From: Clostridium sp. D33t1_170424_F3
GTDB lineage: Bacteria > Bacillota > Clostridia > Oscillospirales > Acutalibacteraceae
Assembly: GCF_015667585.1 (NCBI RefSeq)
Contig: NZ_JADPEG010000010.1
Span: 62,001 to 126,000 of the forward strand
Direction of reading: 5' to 3'
Length of the DNA stretch: 64,000 nucleotides
The notes below the pieces were generated by a model. The model was not told the origin of the DNA and searched no databases. It saw nothing but the letters and a program-made list of their open reading frames with translations. This document shows positions 24,671 to 32,331 of this stretch, piece by piece. The translations under genes were made by a program, and so were the position numbers. Within the stretch, counting starts at the first letter, position 1. Each line of letters begins with the position of its first letter.

Positions 24671-26142
24671 AATTCATTTCCTTTTTGATCCGCATTTTTG
24701 ATATCCGAGCCCGGCATATTCTGCACCAGCTCCACATCCTTGGAAAGCACCCGCCAGCTTGCCCGTACCAGCACGTCGCGCATACTCTTCAAGTTAAAGG
24801 GCGACAGCGGCGCGCTGAAGGGAATCTGGTATACCATCTCGCTGCAAATATTGATGATCATGACCATCAAGCCCAGAGCCAATCCCCAAAAACCCAGCGT
24901 ACCGCCCACAATAATAAAGGCAAAGCGCATCAGCGCAATCGGGCCGTACATGTTCGGTGTGACATAGGATGCGGTCGCCGTCAAAGCGATGACCATCAGC
25001 GTCGGCGCGCCCACCAGTCCGGAGTTAACGGCCGTTTCTCCGATGACCAGCGCGCCGACAATACTGACCGCGTTGCTGAGCGGCTGCGGAACCCGCAGGC
25101 CCGCTTCACGCATGATCTCATATAAAAAGTGAATGATAATCGCTTCCAGCATCACGGGAAAAGGTGTGGTCGCCTCTGCCTGCGCAATTTTCAGCATCAG
25201 CGCCTCCGGCAAGAGCTCCGGATGGAAGGTTGTGGCGGACACATAGAAGCCCGGCAGAAATACTGCCAGGAAGAAGGAAAAGAATTTTAGCCAACGGCTG
25301 AATGTGGCGTAAAACGGGCGGAACGCGTAGTCGTCAAAGCTTTGGAAATTCTCCACAAAGAGATGCGGCACGACCAGTACGTTTGGCGTACCGTCCACAA
25401 TGACAGCGACGCGCCCTTCCGAAATCTTCCCGCAAACCGTGTCCGGCCGCTCCGAAAGGCCGACGCCGGTAAAAATGAAATGGCTGCTCCGCCGCACCAT
25501 CTGGTGGGAAATGTAGCCGGCGGCCAGCACGGTTTCCATTTGCACCTCTTTAATCCGCTTTTTGACGCGGTTGAGCACCTCAGGTGAAACCGTATCCCGC
25601 AAATAGCAGATGCAAATGTTTGTCTTGCTTTCTTTTCCTATGGTAAACAGCTCAAATTTGAGCTTCGGCGTGTGCATTCTGCGCCGGATCATCGACATAT
25701 TGATCAGGAAGGGCTCCACAAAGCCCTCGCGGGAGCCGCGCTGCGTGACTTCGTTCTGCGGCTCGGAAATGCCGCGGAACGAAAAGCCCTGCACGCTGAA
25801 CGCCATCATGCGGATGCAGCCGTCGATCGCCAGGAGCGCAAACCCGTTCATCAGCTTCTGCATCGCCGCATCGTATGTGTCCACCGCCGATTGATCCACT
25901 GTAGCCAATGTATTGTTGCAGATGTAATCAAATTTTTTGACCGGGTCCTGTTCCAGAATTGTGCCGTTCAGTATGGGATTCATAATCCCCTGCGCGATGA
26001 CCTGCTTATTGACCATGCCTTCCAGCGTCAGCAGGGCTGCATCTGTACCCGTAATCTCAAATTTGCGCATCACAAAATCGGCGCTGCCGTCAAACTGTGT
26101 ATCGAAGTAGTTTAAATTCTCTTTCAGGGATGCTGCCATCAT
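24667..26142 (-). CDS. Spore germination protein, GerA family
   Basis: The A subunit (491 residues) of a GerA-type receptor, a nutrient-gated ion channel component. A soluble N-terminal half (to about residue 230) contains the family block RSSHFIFTGVGLSERPDTVCGKI and RVAVIVDGTPNVLVVPHLFVENFQ; the C-terminal half has about five membrane segments (KFFSFFLAVFLPGFYVSAT, VSIVGALVIGETAVNSGLV and others). The frame could start at GTG 26151, but that codon lies inside the Shine-Dalgarno GAGGTG, so ATG 26142 is used. First gene of the operon. Germinant cannot be told from sequence. Confidence 0.92.
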   Translation of the reverse strand: MMAASLKENLNYFDTQFDGSADFVMRKFEITGTDAALLTLEGMVNKQVIAQGIMNPILNGTILEQDPVKKFDYICNNTLATVDQSAVDTYDAAMQKLMNGFALLAIDGCIRMMAFSVQGFSFRGISEPQNEVTQRGSREGFVEPFLINMSMIRRRMHTPKLKFELFTIGKESKTNICICYLRDTVSPEVLNRVKKRIKEVQMETVLAAGYISHQMVRRSSHFIFTGVGLSERPDTVCGKISEGRVAVIVDGTPNVLVVPHLFVENFQSFDDYAFRPFYATFSRWLKFFSFFLAVFLPGFYVSATTFHPELLPEALMLKIAQAEATTPFPVMLEAIIIHFLYEIMREAGLRVPQPLSNAVSIVGALVIGETAVNSGLVGAPTLMVIALTATASYVTPNMYGPIALMRFAFIIVGGTLGFWGLALGLMVMIINICSEMVYQIPFSAPLSPFNLKSMRDVLVRASWRVLSKDVELVQNMPGSDIKNADQKGNEL

Positions 26143-26345
26143 TGCTATCACCTCATCACGGTTAATTTTGACAGTCCGCCCGGCAATTATACACGCTTTC
26201 TTTGCAATCCTCTTCCCGGAATTTCAGCCGAAAACAGAATAAATCGTTGGTAACCGTCCATACTGTTTCCAGATACAAATGAAAAATGATCTTCGCAGCC
26301 TGTGTATGCGGAGTGAAAATCCAAACAGAATGGTGGCATTAACGT

Positions 26346-27017
26346 ATGGCAATCTCTTTAATCAGAACCCTGCTGCTATACATAGTGATTATTGTAGCAG
26401 TCAGACTGATGGGCAAGCGGCAGATCAGCGAACTGCAGACCAGCGAGCTGGTGGTCACCCTGCTGATTTCCGATATTGCGGCGATTCCGATGCAGGATAC
26501 CGGTCAGCCTCTGGTGAGCGGTTTTATTCCCATCGCGGTGCTGGTCATGTGTGAAATCCTGGTTTCCGTTTTAATGCTGAAAATCCCCAAATTCCGCAGG
26601 ATAGTCTGCGGGCGTCCCATCGTCGTAATCAGCGACGGCAAACTGATCCAGGCGGAAATGAAACGGCTGCGCATGTCCACTGAAGACCTCGGCGAACAGC
26701 TGCGAGAAAAAAGCGTGTTCAGCCTGGAGGACGTCGCCTATGCGATCATCGAGACAAACGGCAAGCTCAGCGTCATCAAAAAACCGGATAAAGAAACGCC
26801 CACCGCCGGCATGATGGGCGTGGCCCTGCCGAACACCGGTATCGAAACGGTCGTCGTCAGCGACGGCGTCATTTCGGAATTTGCCACAAAACTCTGCAAC
26901 AAAACGCCGGAATGGATAAAAGGCGTCCTGCATGCAAAAAATGTACGATTGGAAGATGTATTTATTATGACCGCCAACACAAAGGGCGACTACAATATCA
27001 TTCCAAAGGAAATATAA
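26346..27017 (+). CDS. DUF421/YetF family membrane protein
   Basis: A 223-residue protein with three N-terminal membrane helices (about 4-24, 36-52, 58-78) and a C-terminal cytoplasmic YetF-type domain (RPIVVISDGKLIQAEMKRLRM, then SLEDVAYAIIETNGKLSVI). VRLMGKRQISELQTSELVVTLL-like loop is the DUF421 signature. In Bacillus spores the DUF421 protein 2Duf of the spoVA2mob element raises membrane-linked heat resistance. Here the gene is divergent from a germination operon, so a role in the spore membrane is a fair inference. Forms an operon with the DUF4363 gene 13 bases downstream. Confidence 0.88.
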   Translation: MAISLIRTLLLYIVIIVAVRLMGKRQISELQTSELVVTLLISDIAAIPMQDTGQPLVSGFIPIAVLVMCEILVSVLMLKIPKFRRIVCGRPIVVISDGKLIQAEMKRLRMSTEDLGEQLREKSVFSLEDVAYAIIETNGKLSVIKKPDKETPTAGMMGVALPNTGIETVVVSDGVISEFATKLCNKTPEWIKGVLHAKNVRLEDVFIMTANTKGDYNIIPKEI

Positions 27018-27030
27018 GGAGGGAAATCCG

Positions 27031-27411
27031 ATGAAACGGCTTTGGGCCTCTGCTGTTATTCTGGTGGTTACCCTGACGCTTTGCTGGTTGGGAATCAGCA
27101 CCACGCTCAACCGTTCCACTCATTTGAGCGAAGCCCTGGATCAGGCGCAGGAAGCCGTAGAAAGCGGCGACATTGCAACCGCCATCCAGTTGAGCGAACA
27201 GGCGGAATCCGATTGGAGGGATTCCCATACTATTATGTGTACGTATATCCCCCATACGCGTCTGGAATCGCTTGACATGTCCCTGTCCACATTGGCGCCG
27301 TTGCTGCGGCACGGCGCCCTGGACGAGTTCTCCGCCGAACGGGCGCGCGCATCCGCACAAATTGCCAGCCTGCGGGAAACGGAACTGCCTACTTTACAAA
27401 ACATTTTATAA
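27031..27411 (+). CDS. DUF4363 family protein
   Basis: A 126-residue protein with an N-terminal hydrophobic signal or anchor (about residues 4-24) and a helical extracytoplasmic body (HLSEALDQAQEAVESGDI..., WRDSHTIMCTYIPHTRLESL) with the character of DUF4363, which often sits next to DUF421 in Clostridia. AAGGAGG 7 bases before the ATG. Function unknown; the pairing suggests it acts on or with the DUF421 membrane protein. Confidence 0.82.
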   Translation: MKRLWASAVILVVTLTLCWLGISTTLNRSTHLSEALDQAQEAVESGDIATAIQLSEQAESDWRDSHTIMCTYIPHTRLESLDMSLSTLAPLLRHGALDEFSAERARASAQIASLRETELPTLQNIL

Positions 27412-27417
27412 ATACCA

Positions 27418-27459
27418 GAAACGGCGGCTGTGTTTTTTCATAACACGGCCGCCGTTTTT
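27418..27459 (+). terminator. Terminator of the DUF421-DUF4363 operon
   Basis: AAACGGCGGC-GTGTT / AACAC-GCCGCCGTTT hairpin followed by TTTTT, 6 bases after the stop codon. Confidence 0.9.
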
Positions 27460-27473
27460 CGATCATCCCATAC

Positions 27474-27507
27474 AAAAAGGACAGCCGGAAAAATCCCGCT
27501 GTCCTTG
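27474..27507 (-). terminator. Terminator of nrdR
   Basis: Minus strand AAGGACAGC / GCTGTCCTT hairpin with a TTTTT tail, 12 bases after the nrdR stop. Confidence 0.88.
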
Positions 27508-27518
27508 CTTCTGTTCTT

Positions 27519-27983
27519 TTAAGACCGGGATTTCATAATCCGGTCCAGCTCTTCTTTAAATGTGGCAATATCCTTAAACTCCCGGTAAACGGACGCAAAC
27601 CGCACATACGCCACTTCATCCAGCTCTTTCAGCTTTCCCATGGCAAGCCTGCCAATCTCGTGGGAGGGTACCTCCCTGTCCAGGGAATTCTGCATACTTC
27701 CCTCGATCTCATCCACCACGCGCTCCAGCATGGCAATGGAAACCGGACGCTTCTCACAAGCACGCAGCAAGCCGTTCATCAGCTTATTGCGGTCAAAACA
27801 CTCGCGCGATTTATCTTTTTTAATCACAATCAAAGGAACGGTTTCAATCACTTCATAAGTAGTAAACCGTTTCGCACATTTCAGGCATTCTCTGCGCCGC
27901 CGAATACGCTCCCCTTCGTCTGTGGGACGGGAATCGATCACCTTGCTCTCTTCATAACCGCAATATGGGCATTTCACATGCAT
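27519..27983 (-). CDS. nrdR: Transcriptional repressor NrdR
   Basis: NrdR (154 residues) represses ribonucleotide reductase genes according to the ATP/dATP level. The zinc ribbon comes first ([15 protein letters not shown], then [17 protein letters not shown]), followed by the ATP-cone (about residues 49-139), which binds nucleotide. The N-terminal CPYCG normally comes right after Met-Lys or Met-Arg, and GAGGGG is 8 bases before the GTG at 27977, so the true start may be that codon instead of the ATG at 27983. No ribonucleotide reductase gene is in the window. Confidence 0.95.
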   Translation of the reverse strand: MHVKCPYCGYEESKVIDSRPTDEGERIRRRRECLKCAKRFTTYEVIETVPLIVIKKDKSRECFDRNKLMNGLLRACEKRPVSIAMLERVVDEIEGSMQNSLDREVPSHEIGRLAMGKLKELDEVAYVRFASVYREFKDIATFKEELDRIMKSRS

Positions 27984-28078
27984 TACCCCTCTACTATAGC
28001 GTTGGATTCTTTAGGCTAATTGTAACATATTTGTAACGGTTTATTCAAGCTTTTTAGATCGAAAAGTTCAAGAAAAAC

Positions 28079-28861
28079 TTAAATCAGACGTTCTACGACC
28101 GACCTCGCCATGGAAACCTCCTGCAAATTTTTAAAATTGCTCCGGTAAACCTCGATGATCAGATCCCCCCGATAGCCAAAGTCTGCAATCAATCTGCGAA
28201 AACGGTCGTAATCCATCTCGCCGCATCCCGGCAGCAGGCAATCTGATTGGGGCGTGTTGTCATTGATATGAACATGGATCAGTCGCTCTCCCATCGCGGC
28301 GCAGACGGCGTAAGGGTCCTGCCCCGCACGGACCGCCTGTTTTATATCGCATACAAACGCACAGGCGTCTTTCAAATACGAGCGCATCTGAGAAATAAAC
28401 GCGGGCGTTTCGCTGCGGAACTGGTTGACATTTTCCTGCGCCAGAGTCACGCCGTAGCTCTTTCCCAGAGCATACAGAGCCGCGTAGCGTTCAAAGTATG
28501 TTTCCTTTGTCAATTTGCTGTATTGGTAGTCCCGTTGTCCGTGCAGCACCACAATTTCCGCGCCCAGCAAATTTGCGGCTTCAAAATACTGCTTATAAAA
28601 TTCCAAACTGTCCCGAAATCTGCGCTCATACTCCGAAAACAATAAAAAGCCTTCGTATCCGGAGGTAAACGGATGGACTGATTTAATCCGGGCGCCGTAC
28701 GCGTCCGCGTGCTTTTTTAATTCTTTTAAATATACCGGAGAAAGCTCAGAAAACGTATTTAAAAACACTTCAAACAGGCGAAAATCCATGGAAAGCAGCG
28801 TGGAAAGCGACTGCTCCAGTTCCATGGGATATAGGCAAGCTGTGGAAATCCCCACCTGCAT
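28079..28861 (-). CDS. Sugar phosphate isomerase/epimerase (AP-endonuclease 2-like TIM barrel)
   Basis: A 260-residue cytoplasmic TIM-barrel protein of the xylose-isomerase-like group. Barrel features: MQVGISTACLY at strand 1, IVVLHGQRD, TLAQENVN (metal-binding Glu), CDIKQAVRAG, LIHVHINDN (His), and a final IIEVYRS (Glu). These are the usual metal ligands of the family, whose members isomerise or epimerise keto sugars, or act as endonuclease IV-like enzymes. AAGGAG lies 10 bases before the ATG. Neighbours give no hint of substrate. Confidence 0.85.
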   Translation of the reverse strand: MQVGISTACLYPMELEQSLSTLLSMDFRLFEVFLNTFSELSPVYLKELKKHADAYGARIKSVHPFTSGYEGFLLFSEYERRFRDSLEFYKQYFEAANLLGAEIVVLHGQRDYQYSKLTKETYFERYAALYALGKSYGVTLAQENVNQFRSETPAFISQMRSYLKDACAFVCDIKQAVRAGQDPYAVCAAMGERLIHVHINDNTPQSDCLLPGCGEMDYDRFRRLIADFGYRGDLIIEVYRSNFKNLQEVSMARSVVERLI

Positions 28862-29003
28862 ATGCGCAGCACTCCTTTTTGTTTGCTGAACCCCGTCCAG
28901 CGTTGATTTGCTTATTATATCATCGAATGAATGAAAAATCCAGTTTATTCAAGGGGATTCCCGTGCATACTAAAAATAAAAAACCTGAAAGGCGGTAACA
29001 AGG

Positions 29004-29447
29004 ATGGTCACCAATCAAAATACACAGCTGTTAAAAGAAATCTACGAGGCGTCCGCCATGGGGATGGAGGCAACCAAACTGGTCCTCCCCAAAGTGACCG
29101 ATGAATCTCTGCGCGGAGAAATTGAGCGGCAGGCACAGAAATACAAGGGACTGGCCGTAAAAACCGAAAAAATGCTGGCCAAGCAGGGCGAAACGCCGGA
29201 TACCGAACCCGCCATGAAAAAAGCCATGCTGTGGGGCTCCGTACAAATGAACACGCTGGTCGATTCCTCCCCCACGCACATTGCGGAGATGATGATCAGC
29301 GGCACCACCATGGGCATCATCGACATGACCAAAAAACTGAACCAGCTGGACGAAGCCGACGCGGGCGCCAAAAAGCTGGCGGAAGAATATATCCAGGGCG
29401 AGCAGAAAAACATTGAAATTCTGAAGCAGCATTTGGGGTCTGTTTAA
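29004..29447 (+). CDS. Small helical protein, ferritin-like fold likely, function unknown
   Basis: A 147-residue protein with long amphipathic helices (LLKEIYEASAMGMEATKLVL, EIERQAQKYKGLAVKTEKML, AEMMISGTTMGIIDMTKKLNQL, AKKLAEEYIQGEQKNIEIL) that suggests a four-helix bundle of the ferritin-like or DUF2383 sort. I see no signal peptide, no membrane segment and no clear ExxH iron motifs, so metal binding is not supported. Start: GGCGG and AAGG before the ATG. It is alone, followed after 116 bases by another small gene. My family call is weak; the gene is likely real. Confidence 0.7.
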   Translation: MVTNQNTQLLKEIYEASAMGMEATKLVLPKVTDESLRGEIERQAQKYKGLAVKTEKMLAKQGETPDTEPAMKKAMLWGSVQMNTLVDSSPTHIAEMMISGTTMGIIDMTKKLNQLDEADAGAKKLAEEYIQGEQKNIEILKQHLGSV

Positions 29448-29563
29448 GCACGTACGCTTCAAACCGGCGTTTCATACCCAAACGATTTTTTGCTGTTCTG
29501 ATCTATAACACACTTATCCAATTTTTCTGTGGTATCCTGTTCACTAAGAAGGAGGTGAGCCGG

Positions 29564-29869
29564 ATGGTACAGATGATAGAAGAGCTTTACAATAGCTTTT
29601 ACAGACAACCAAAATTCATGGAAGAAGATCGGCGTCTTCACGCAAATGAAGCGCTGCTCAAGAAAAATTTCTCCAAGTGGCAGAAGAAAATTTTGCTGCG
29701 TATTATCGATGATAAAAACCTGGTTTGTGATAAGACTTCACTGGACAGCTTTGCCGCAGGTTTTTGCTTTGGACAAAGGCTGGCAACCGAGGTGTATGAA
29801 TGCAAAGGCATTTCATCCGAAGATGATTGTGACAATATTCTGATGTATGCTGGGTCTCGCTCTTTATAA
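29564..29869 (+). CDS. DUF6809-like small protein
   Basis: A 101-residue protein of the form seen in DUF6809: acidic N-terminus (MVQMIEELYNSFY), a central lysine-rich helix, and DSFAAGFCFGQRLATEVYEC near the end. No signal peptide; cytoplasmic. The start is set by AAGAAGGAGGTGAG, whose GTG (29555) cannot itself be the start. Function unknown. Possibly cotranscribed with the preceding small gene or monocistronic. Confidence 0.68.
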   Translation: MVQMIEELYNSFYRQPKFMEEDRRLHANEALLKKNFSKWQKKILLRIIDDKNLVCDKTSLDSFAAGFCFGQRLATEVYECKGISSEDDCDNILMYAGSRSL

Positions 29870-29928
29870 CCACGACGAAATGAAACCCCTCAGAAATTCT
29901 CTGTATCTGTGACCAAATAACCCCGGTC

Positions 29929-29957
29929 TTGATTTCATTCCGCAAATTCTTTATAAT
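29929..29957 (+). promoter_or_regulatory. Sigma-A promoter of the ABC-F gene
   Basis: TTGATT (29929-29934), 17-base spacer, TATAAT (29952-29957). Start point near 29964. Confidence 0.8.
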
Positions 29958-29959
29958 GG

Positions 29960-29991
29960 TAGGGAACGTCATTTGGCGTTCCCTATTTTAT
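29960..29991 (+). promoter_or_regulatory. Hairpin with T-run in the ABC-F leader
   Basis: TAGGGAACG / CGTTCCCTA 9-bp stem with an 8-base loop, followed by TTTTAT. It begins at the predicted transcription start, 60 bases before the ATG. It could be an attenuator or a 5'-stabilising hairpin. Confidence 0.55.
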
Positions 29992-30044
29992 ATGACAGCC
30001 ACTGCGCACGGCAGCGCCAGTGGTTTCTACAAAGGAGAATCCCA

Positions 30045-31952
30045 ATGGCCTTGCTGAGCGCAAGCAATCTTCATAAATCTTACGGCACGGACCTGGTGTT
30101 CCGCGCCGCTTCCTTTGAAATACAGGAGGGCGACCGGATCGGCCTGGTGGGCGTGAACGGTTCCGGCAAAACCACGTTATTCCGCATCCTGACCGGCGAG
30201 GAAAACGCCGACGAAGGCGACGTCTACAAAGCAAATTCCACCGTTTTGGGATATATGGAACAGCATGTCTGCCGCGACCTGGAGCGCAGCGCATACAGCG
30301 AGGTGCTGACCGTTTTTGCAGATCTGCTCTCCATTGAAAAGGAACTGGACACAATCAATCTGCAATTGCAGGTACATCCTTCGGACGAGCTGATCGAACG
30401 CCAAGCGCTGCTGAACGACCAGTTCGTTCACTCCGGCGGGCTCACCTGCCGGGCACGGGCACGTTCCACCCTGTTGGGCCTCGGCTTTGACGATCAACAG
30501 ATGAGCATGCCCATCGGCGTGTTGAGCGGCGGGCAAAAGGCCAAGCTGCAGCTGGCTAAAATGCTGCTCTGCGGCGCAAACCTGCTGCTGCTGGACGAGC
30601 CGACCAACCATCTGGACATCGCCTCCGTCGAGTGGCTGGAGGACTTCCTCCGTTCCTACAGCGGTTCCTTCATCGTCATTTCCCATGACCGTTATTTTCT
30701 GGACCGCATCACCAACCGCACTTTCGAGATGGAAAACCACAAGCTCACCCTGTACAAGGGCAACTATACCAACTACTTGCAGCAAAAGGAGGAAAACAAC
30801 CTCGCCTTGCAGCGCAAGTACGACAACACCACAAGGGAAATCCACCGCATTGAGGGCATTGTCGCCCAGCAGCGGCAGTGGAACCGGGAAAAAAGTATCA
30901 AGGCCGCGGAAAGCAAAATGAAAATGATCGAGCGGTTGGAAAGCACGCTGGAGCGCCCGGACGATAAGGTGGAAACCATTCACTTTGATTTTGGCATCAA
31001 CCAGCGGGGCGGCAACGACGTCCTGACGGTCGATCATCTGGCGCTGGGCTTTGATGGAAAGGCGCTGTTCCGCAACGTTAATATGCACGTCAAACGCGGC
31101 GAGCGCATCTTCCTGATCGGGCCGAACGGCTGCGGCAAAACTTCCTTTTTAAAAAGCCTGCTGGGTATTTACAGCCCTTCCGGCGGAGAGGTCCGCTTCG
31201 GCACAGGGATCGATACCGGGTATTACGACCAGATTCAGGAGGGGCTGCATCCGGAAAAGACTGTTCTGGACGAAATCTGGGACTCCTATCCCCGCATGAC
31301 GCAGACGGAAGTCCGCAATGCGCTGGCGGTCTTCCTCTTTAAAGGGGAAGATGTGTTCAAAAGCGTGTCCGCCCTGTCCGGCGGCGAGCGTGCGCGCGTC
31401 CTGCTGCTGCGCCTGATGCTCTCCCGCGACAATTTCCTCCTGCTGGACGAACCGACCAACCATTTGGACATCGGCTCGTGCGAGGCGCTGGAAAACGCCC
31501 TGCAAAGCTATGAAGGCACCCTGTTCATCGTTTCCCACGACCGCTATCTCATCAACAAGATCGCAGACCGCATCTATTATCTGGACGAAAACGGCGCGAA
31601 GGAATACGCCGGCAACTACGATTATTATCTGGAAAAAACAAAGGCGGCGGCTGTGGAAAAAGCACAGTCCGCCGTCCCGAAGGAAAACGCCTATAAGCAG
31701 CGCAAAGAACGCGAAGCTGCCATCCGCAAGGACCGCGCAGCGCTCAAGCGTCTGGAAGCACGCATCGCAGAGACAGAAGAAAAGATTGCGGAGACAGAGG
31801 CAGAGCTCTGCAAACCGGAGGTCGCCAGCGATTATCAGGCGACGTTGGAGCTGGCGCAGGCGCTGGAGGCGCTGAAGGAAGAAAACGAAACGCTTTTCCT
31901 GGACTGGAGCGCACTCAGCGAAAAACTGGAAGAACAGGAAACACAACAATAA
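30045..31952 (+). CDS. ABC-F family ATP-binding cassette protein
   Basis: A 635-residue cytoplasmic protein with two ABC ATPase cassettes and no membrane segments. Cassette 1: Walker A GVNGSGKTT, signature LSGGQKAKLQLAKM, Walker B LLLLDEPTNHLD. Cassette 2: Walker A GPNGCGKTS, signature LSGGERARVLLLRL, Walker B LLLDEPTNHLD. The charged interdomain linker lies at about 240-330, and a C-terminal coiled coil at about 555-635, as in Uup/YdiF types. Such proteins bind the ribosomal E site; some protect from antibiotics, others resolve stalled ribosomes. The true start is ATG 30045 (AAAGGAG upstream); an earlier in-frame ATG (29973) lies within the leader hairpin. Confidence 0.93.
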   Translation: MALLSASNLHKSYGTDLVFRAASFEIQEGDRIGLVGVNGSGKTTLFRILTGEENADEGDVYKANSTVLGYMEQHVCRDLERSAYSEVLTVFADLLSIEKELDTINLQLQVHPSDELIERQALLNDQFVHSGGLTCRARARSTLLGLGFDDQQMSMPIGVLSGGQKAKLQLAKMLLCGANLLLLDEPTNHLDIASVEWLEDFLRSYSGSFIVISHDRYFLDRITNRTFEMENHKLTLYKGNYTNYLQQKEENNLALQRKYDNTTREIHRIEGIVAQQRQWNREKSIKAAESKMKMIERLESTLERPDDKVETIHFDFGINQRGGNDVLTVDHLALGFDGKALFRNVNMHVKRGERIFLIGPNGCGKTSFLKSLLGIYSPSGGEVRFGTGIDTGYYDQIQEGLHPEKTVLDEIWDSYPRMTQTEVRNALAVFLFKGEDVFKSVSALSGGERARVLLLRLMLSRDNFLLLDEPTNHLDIGSCEALENALQSYEGTLFIVSHDRYLINKIADRIYYLDENGAKEYAGNYDYYLEKTKAAAVEKAQSAVPKENAYKQRKEREAAIRKDRAALKRLEARIAETEEKIAETEAELCKPEVASDYQATLELAQALEALKEENETLFLDWSALSEKLEEQETQQ

Positions 31953-31981
31953 AAGCCCAGCCAACCGGCTGAGCTTTTCCT
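31951..31981 (+). terminator. Terminator after the ABC-F gene
   Basis: AAAGC-CAGCC / GGCTG-GCTTT hairpin with a 4-base loop and TTCC tail, directly after the stop. It also separates the convergent HPr-like gene. Confidence 0.75.
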
Positions 31982-31984
31982 TCT

Positions 31985-32230
31985 TTACGACGCCCTCTGG
32001 AAAACCGCCACCTGCTGCAGGAAATCCTGCACTTCCGGCGCGTCGCTGTCTACTTCAATTTGAATCGGTTTTGATAAATCCAGGCTGAAGACGCCCATAA
32101 TGGATTTCGCATCAATTTTATATTTGTCCGTTGTCAGATGGATCCCAAAGGGAAACTGATTTGTCAGCGATACAAACTTCTTCACTTCTTCAATGCTTGT
32201 CAGCATAATCTGTGTCTTACACAATGCCAT
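31985..32230 (-). CDS. HPr-like protein lacking the catalytic histidine (Crh-like)
   Basis: An 81-residue protein with the HPr fold. The loop KSIMGVFSL keeps the regulatory Ser (46 in HPr), and the C-terminal IEVDSD strand matches. The phosphocarrier loop TGIHARPA is replaced by TSIEEVKK, so the His15 position carries Glu and the Arg17 position Val; phosphoenolpyruvate-driven phosphotransfer cannot occur. Bacillus Crh is an HPr paralogue with the same type of loss (Gln15) that acts in CcpA catabolite control. Start uncertain: ATG 32239 or 32230, or TTG 32224 (8 bases after GGAGG); I took 32230. No PTS genes nearby. Confidence 0.75.
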   Translation of the reverse strand: MALCKTQIMLTSIEEVKKFVSLTNQFPFGIHLTTDKYKIDAKSIMGVFSLDLSKPIQIEVDSDAPEVQDFLQQVAVFQRAS

Positions 32231-32331
32231 TACCTCCATCTCTTTTCGTTTCTTATTTTATAATCATATCGCAGGTAAAAGACCGGGTCAATACATTATT
32301 TGTAAATTTTATTACATACAGGAGCTTCAAA

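Noticed and set aside
29992-30057. 21-codon upstream ORF overlapping the ABC-F start
   Set aside because: ATG at 29992 lacks a Shine-Dalgarno and lies right after the leader hairpin; no support beyond an open frame.
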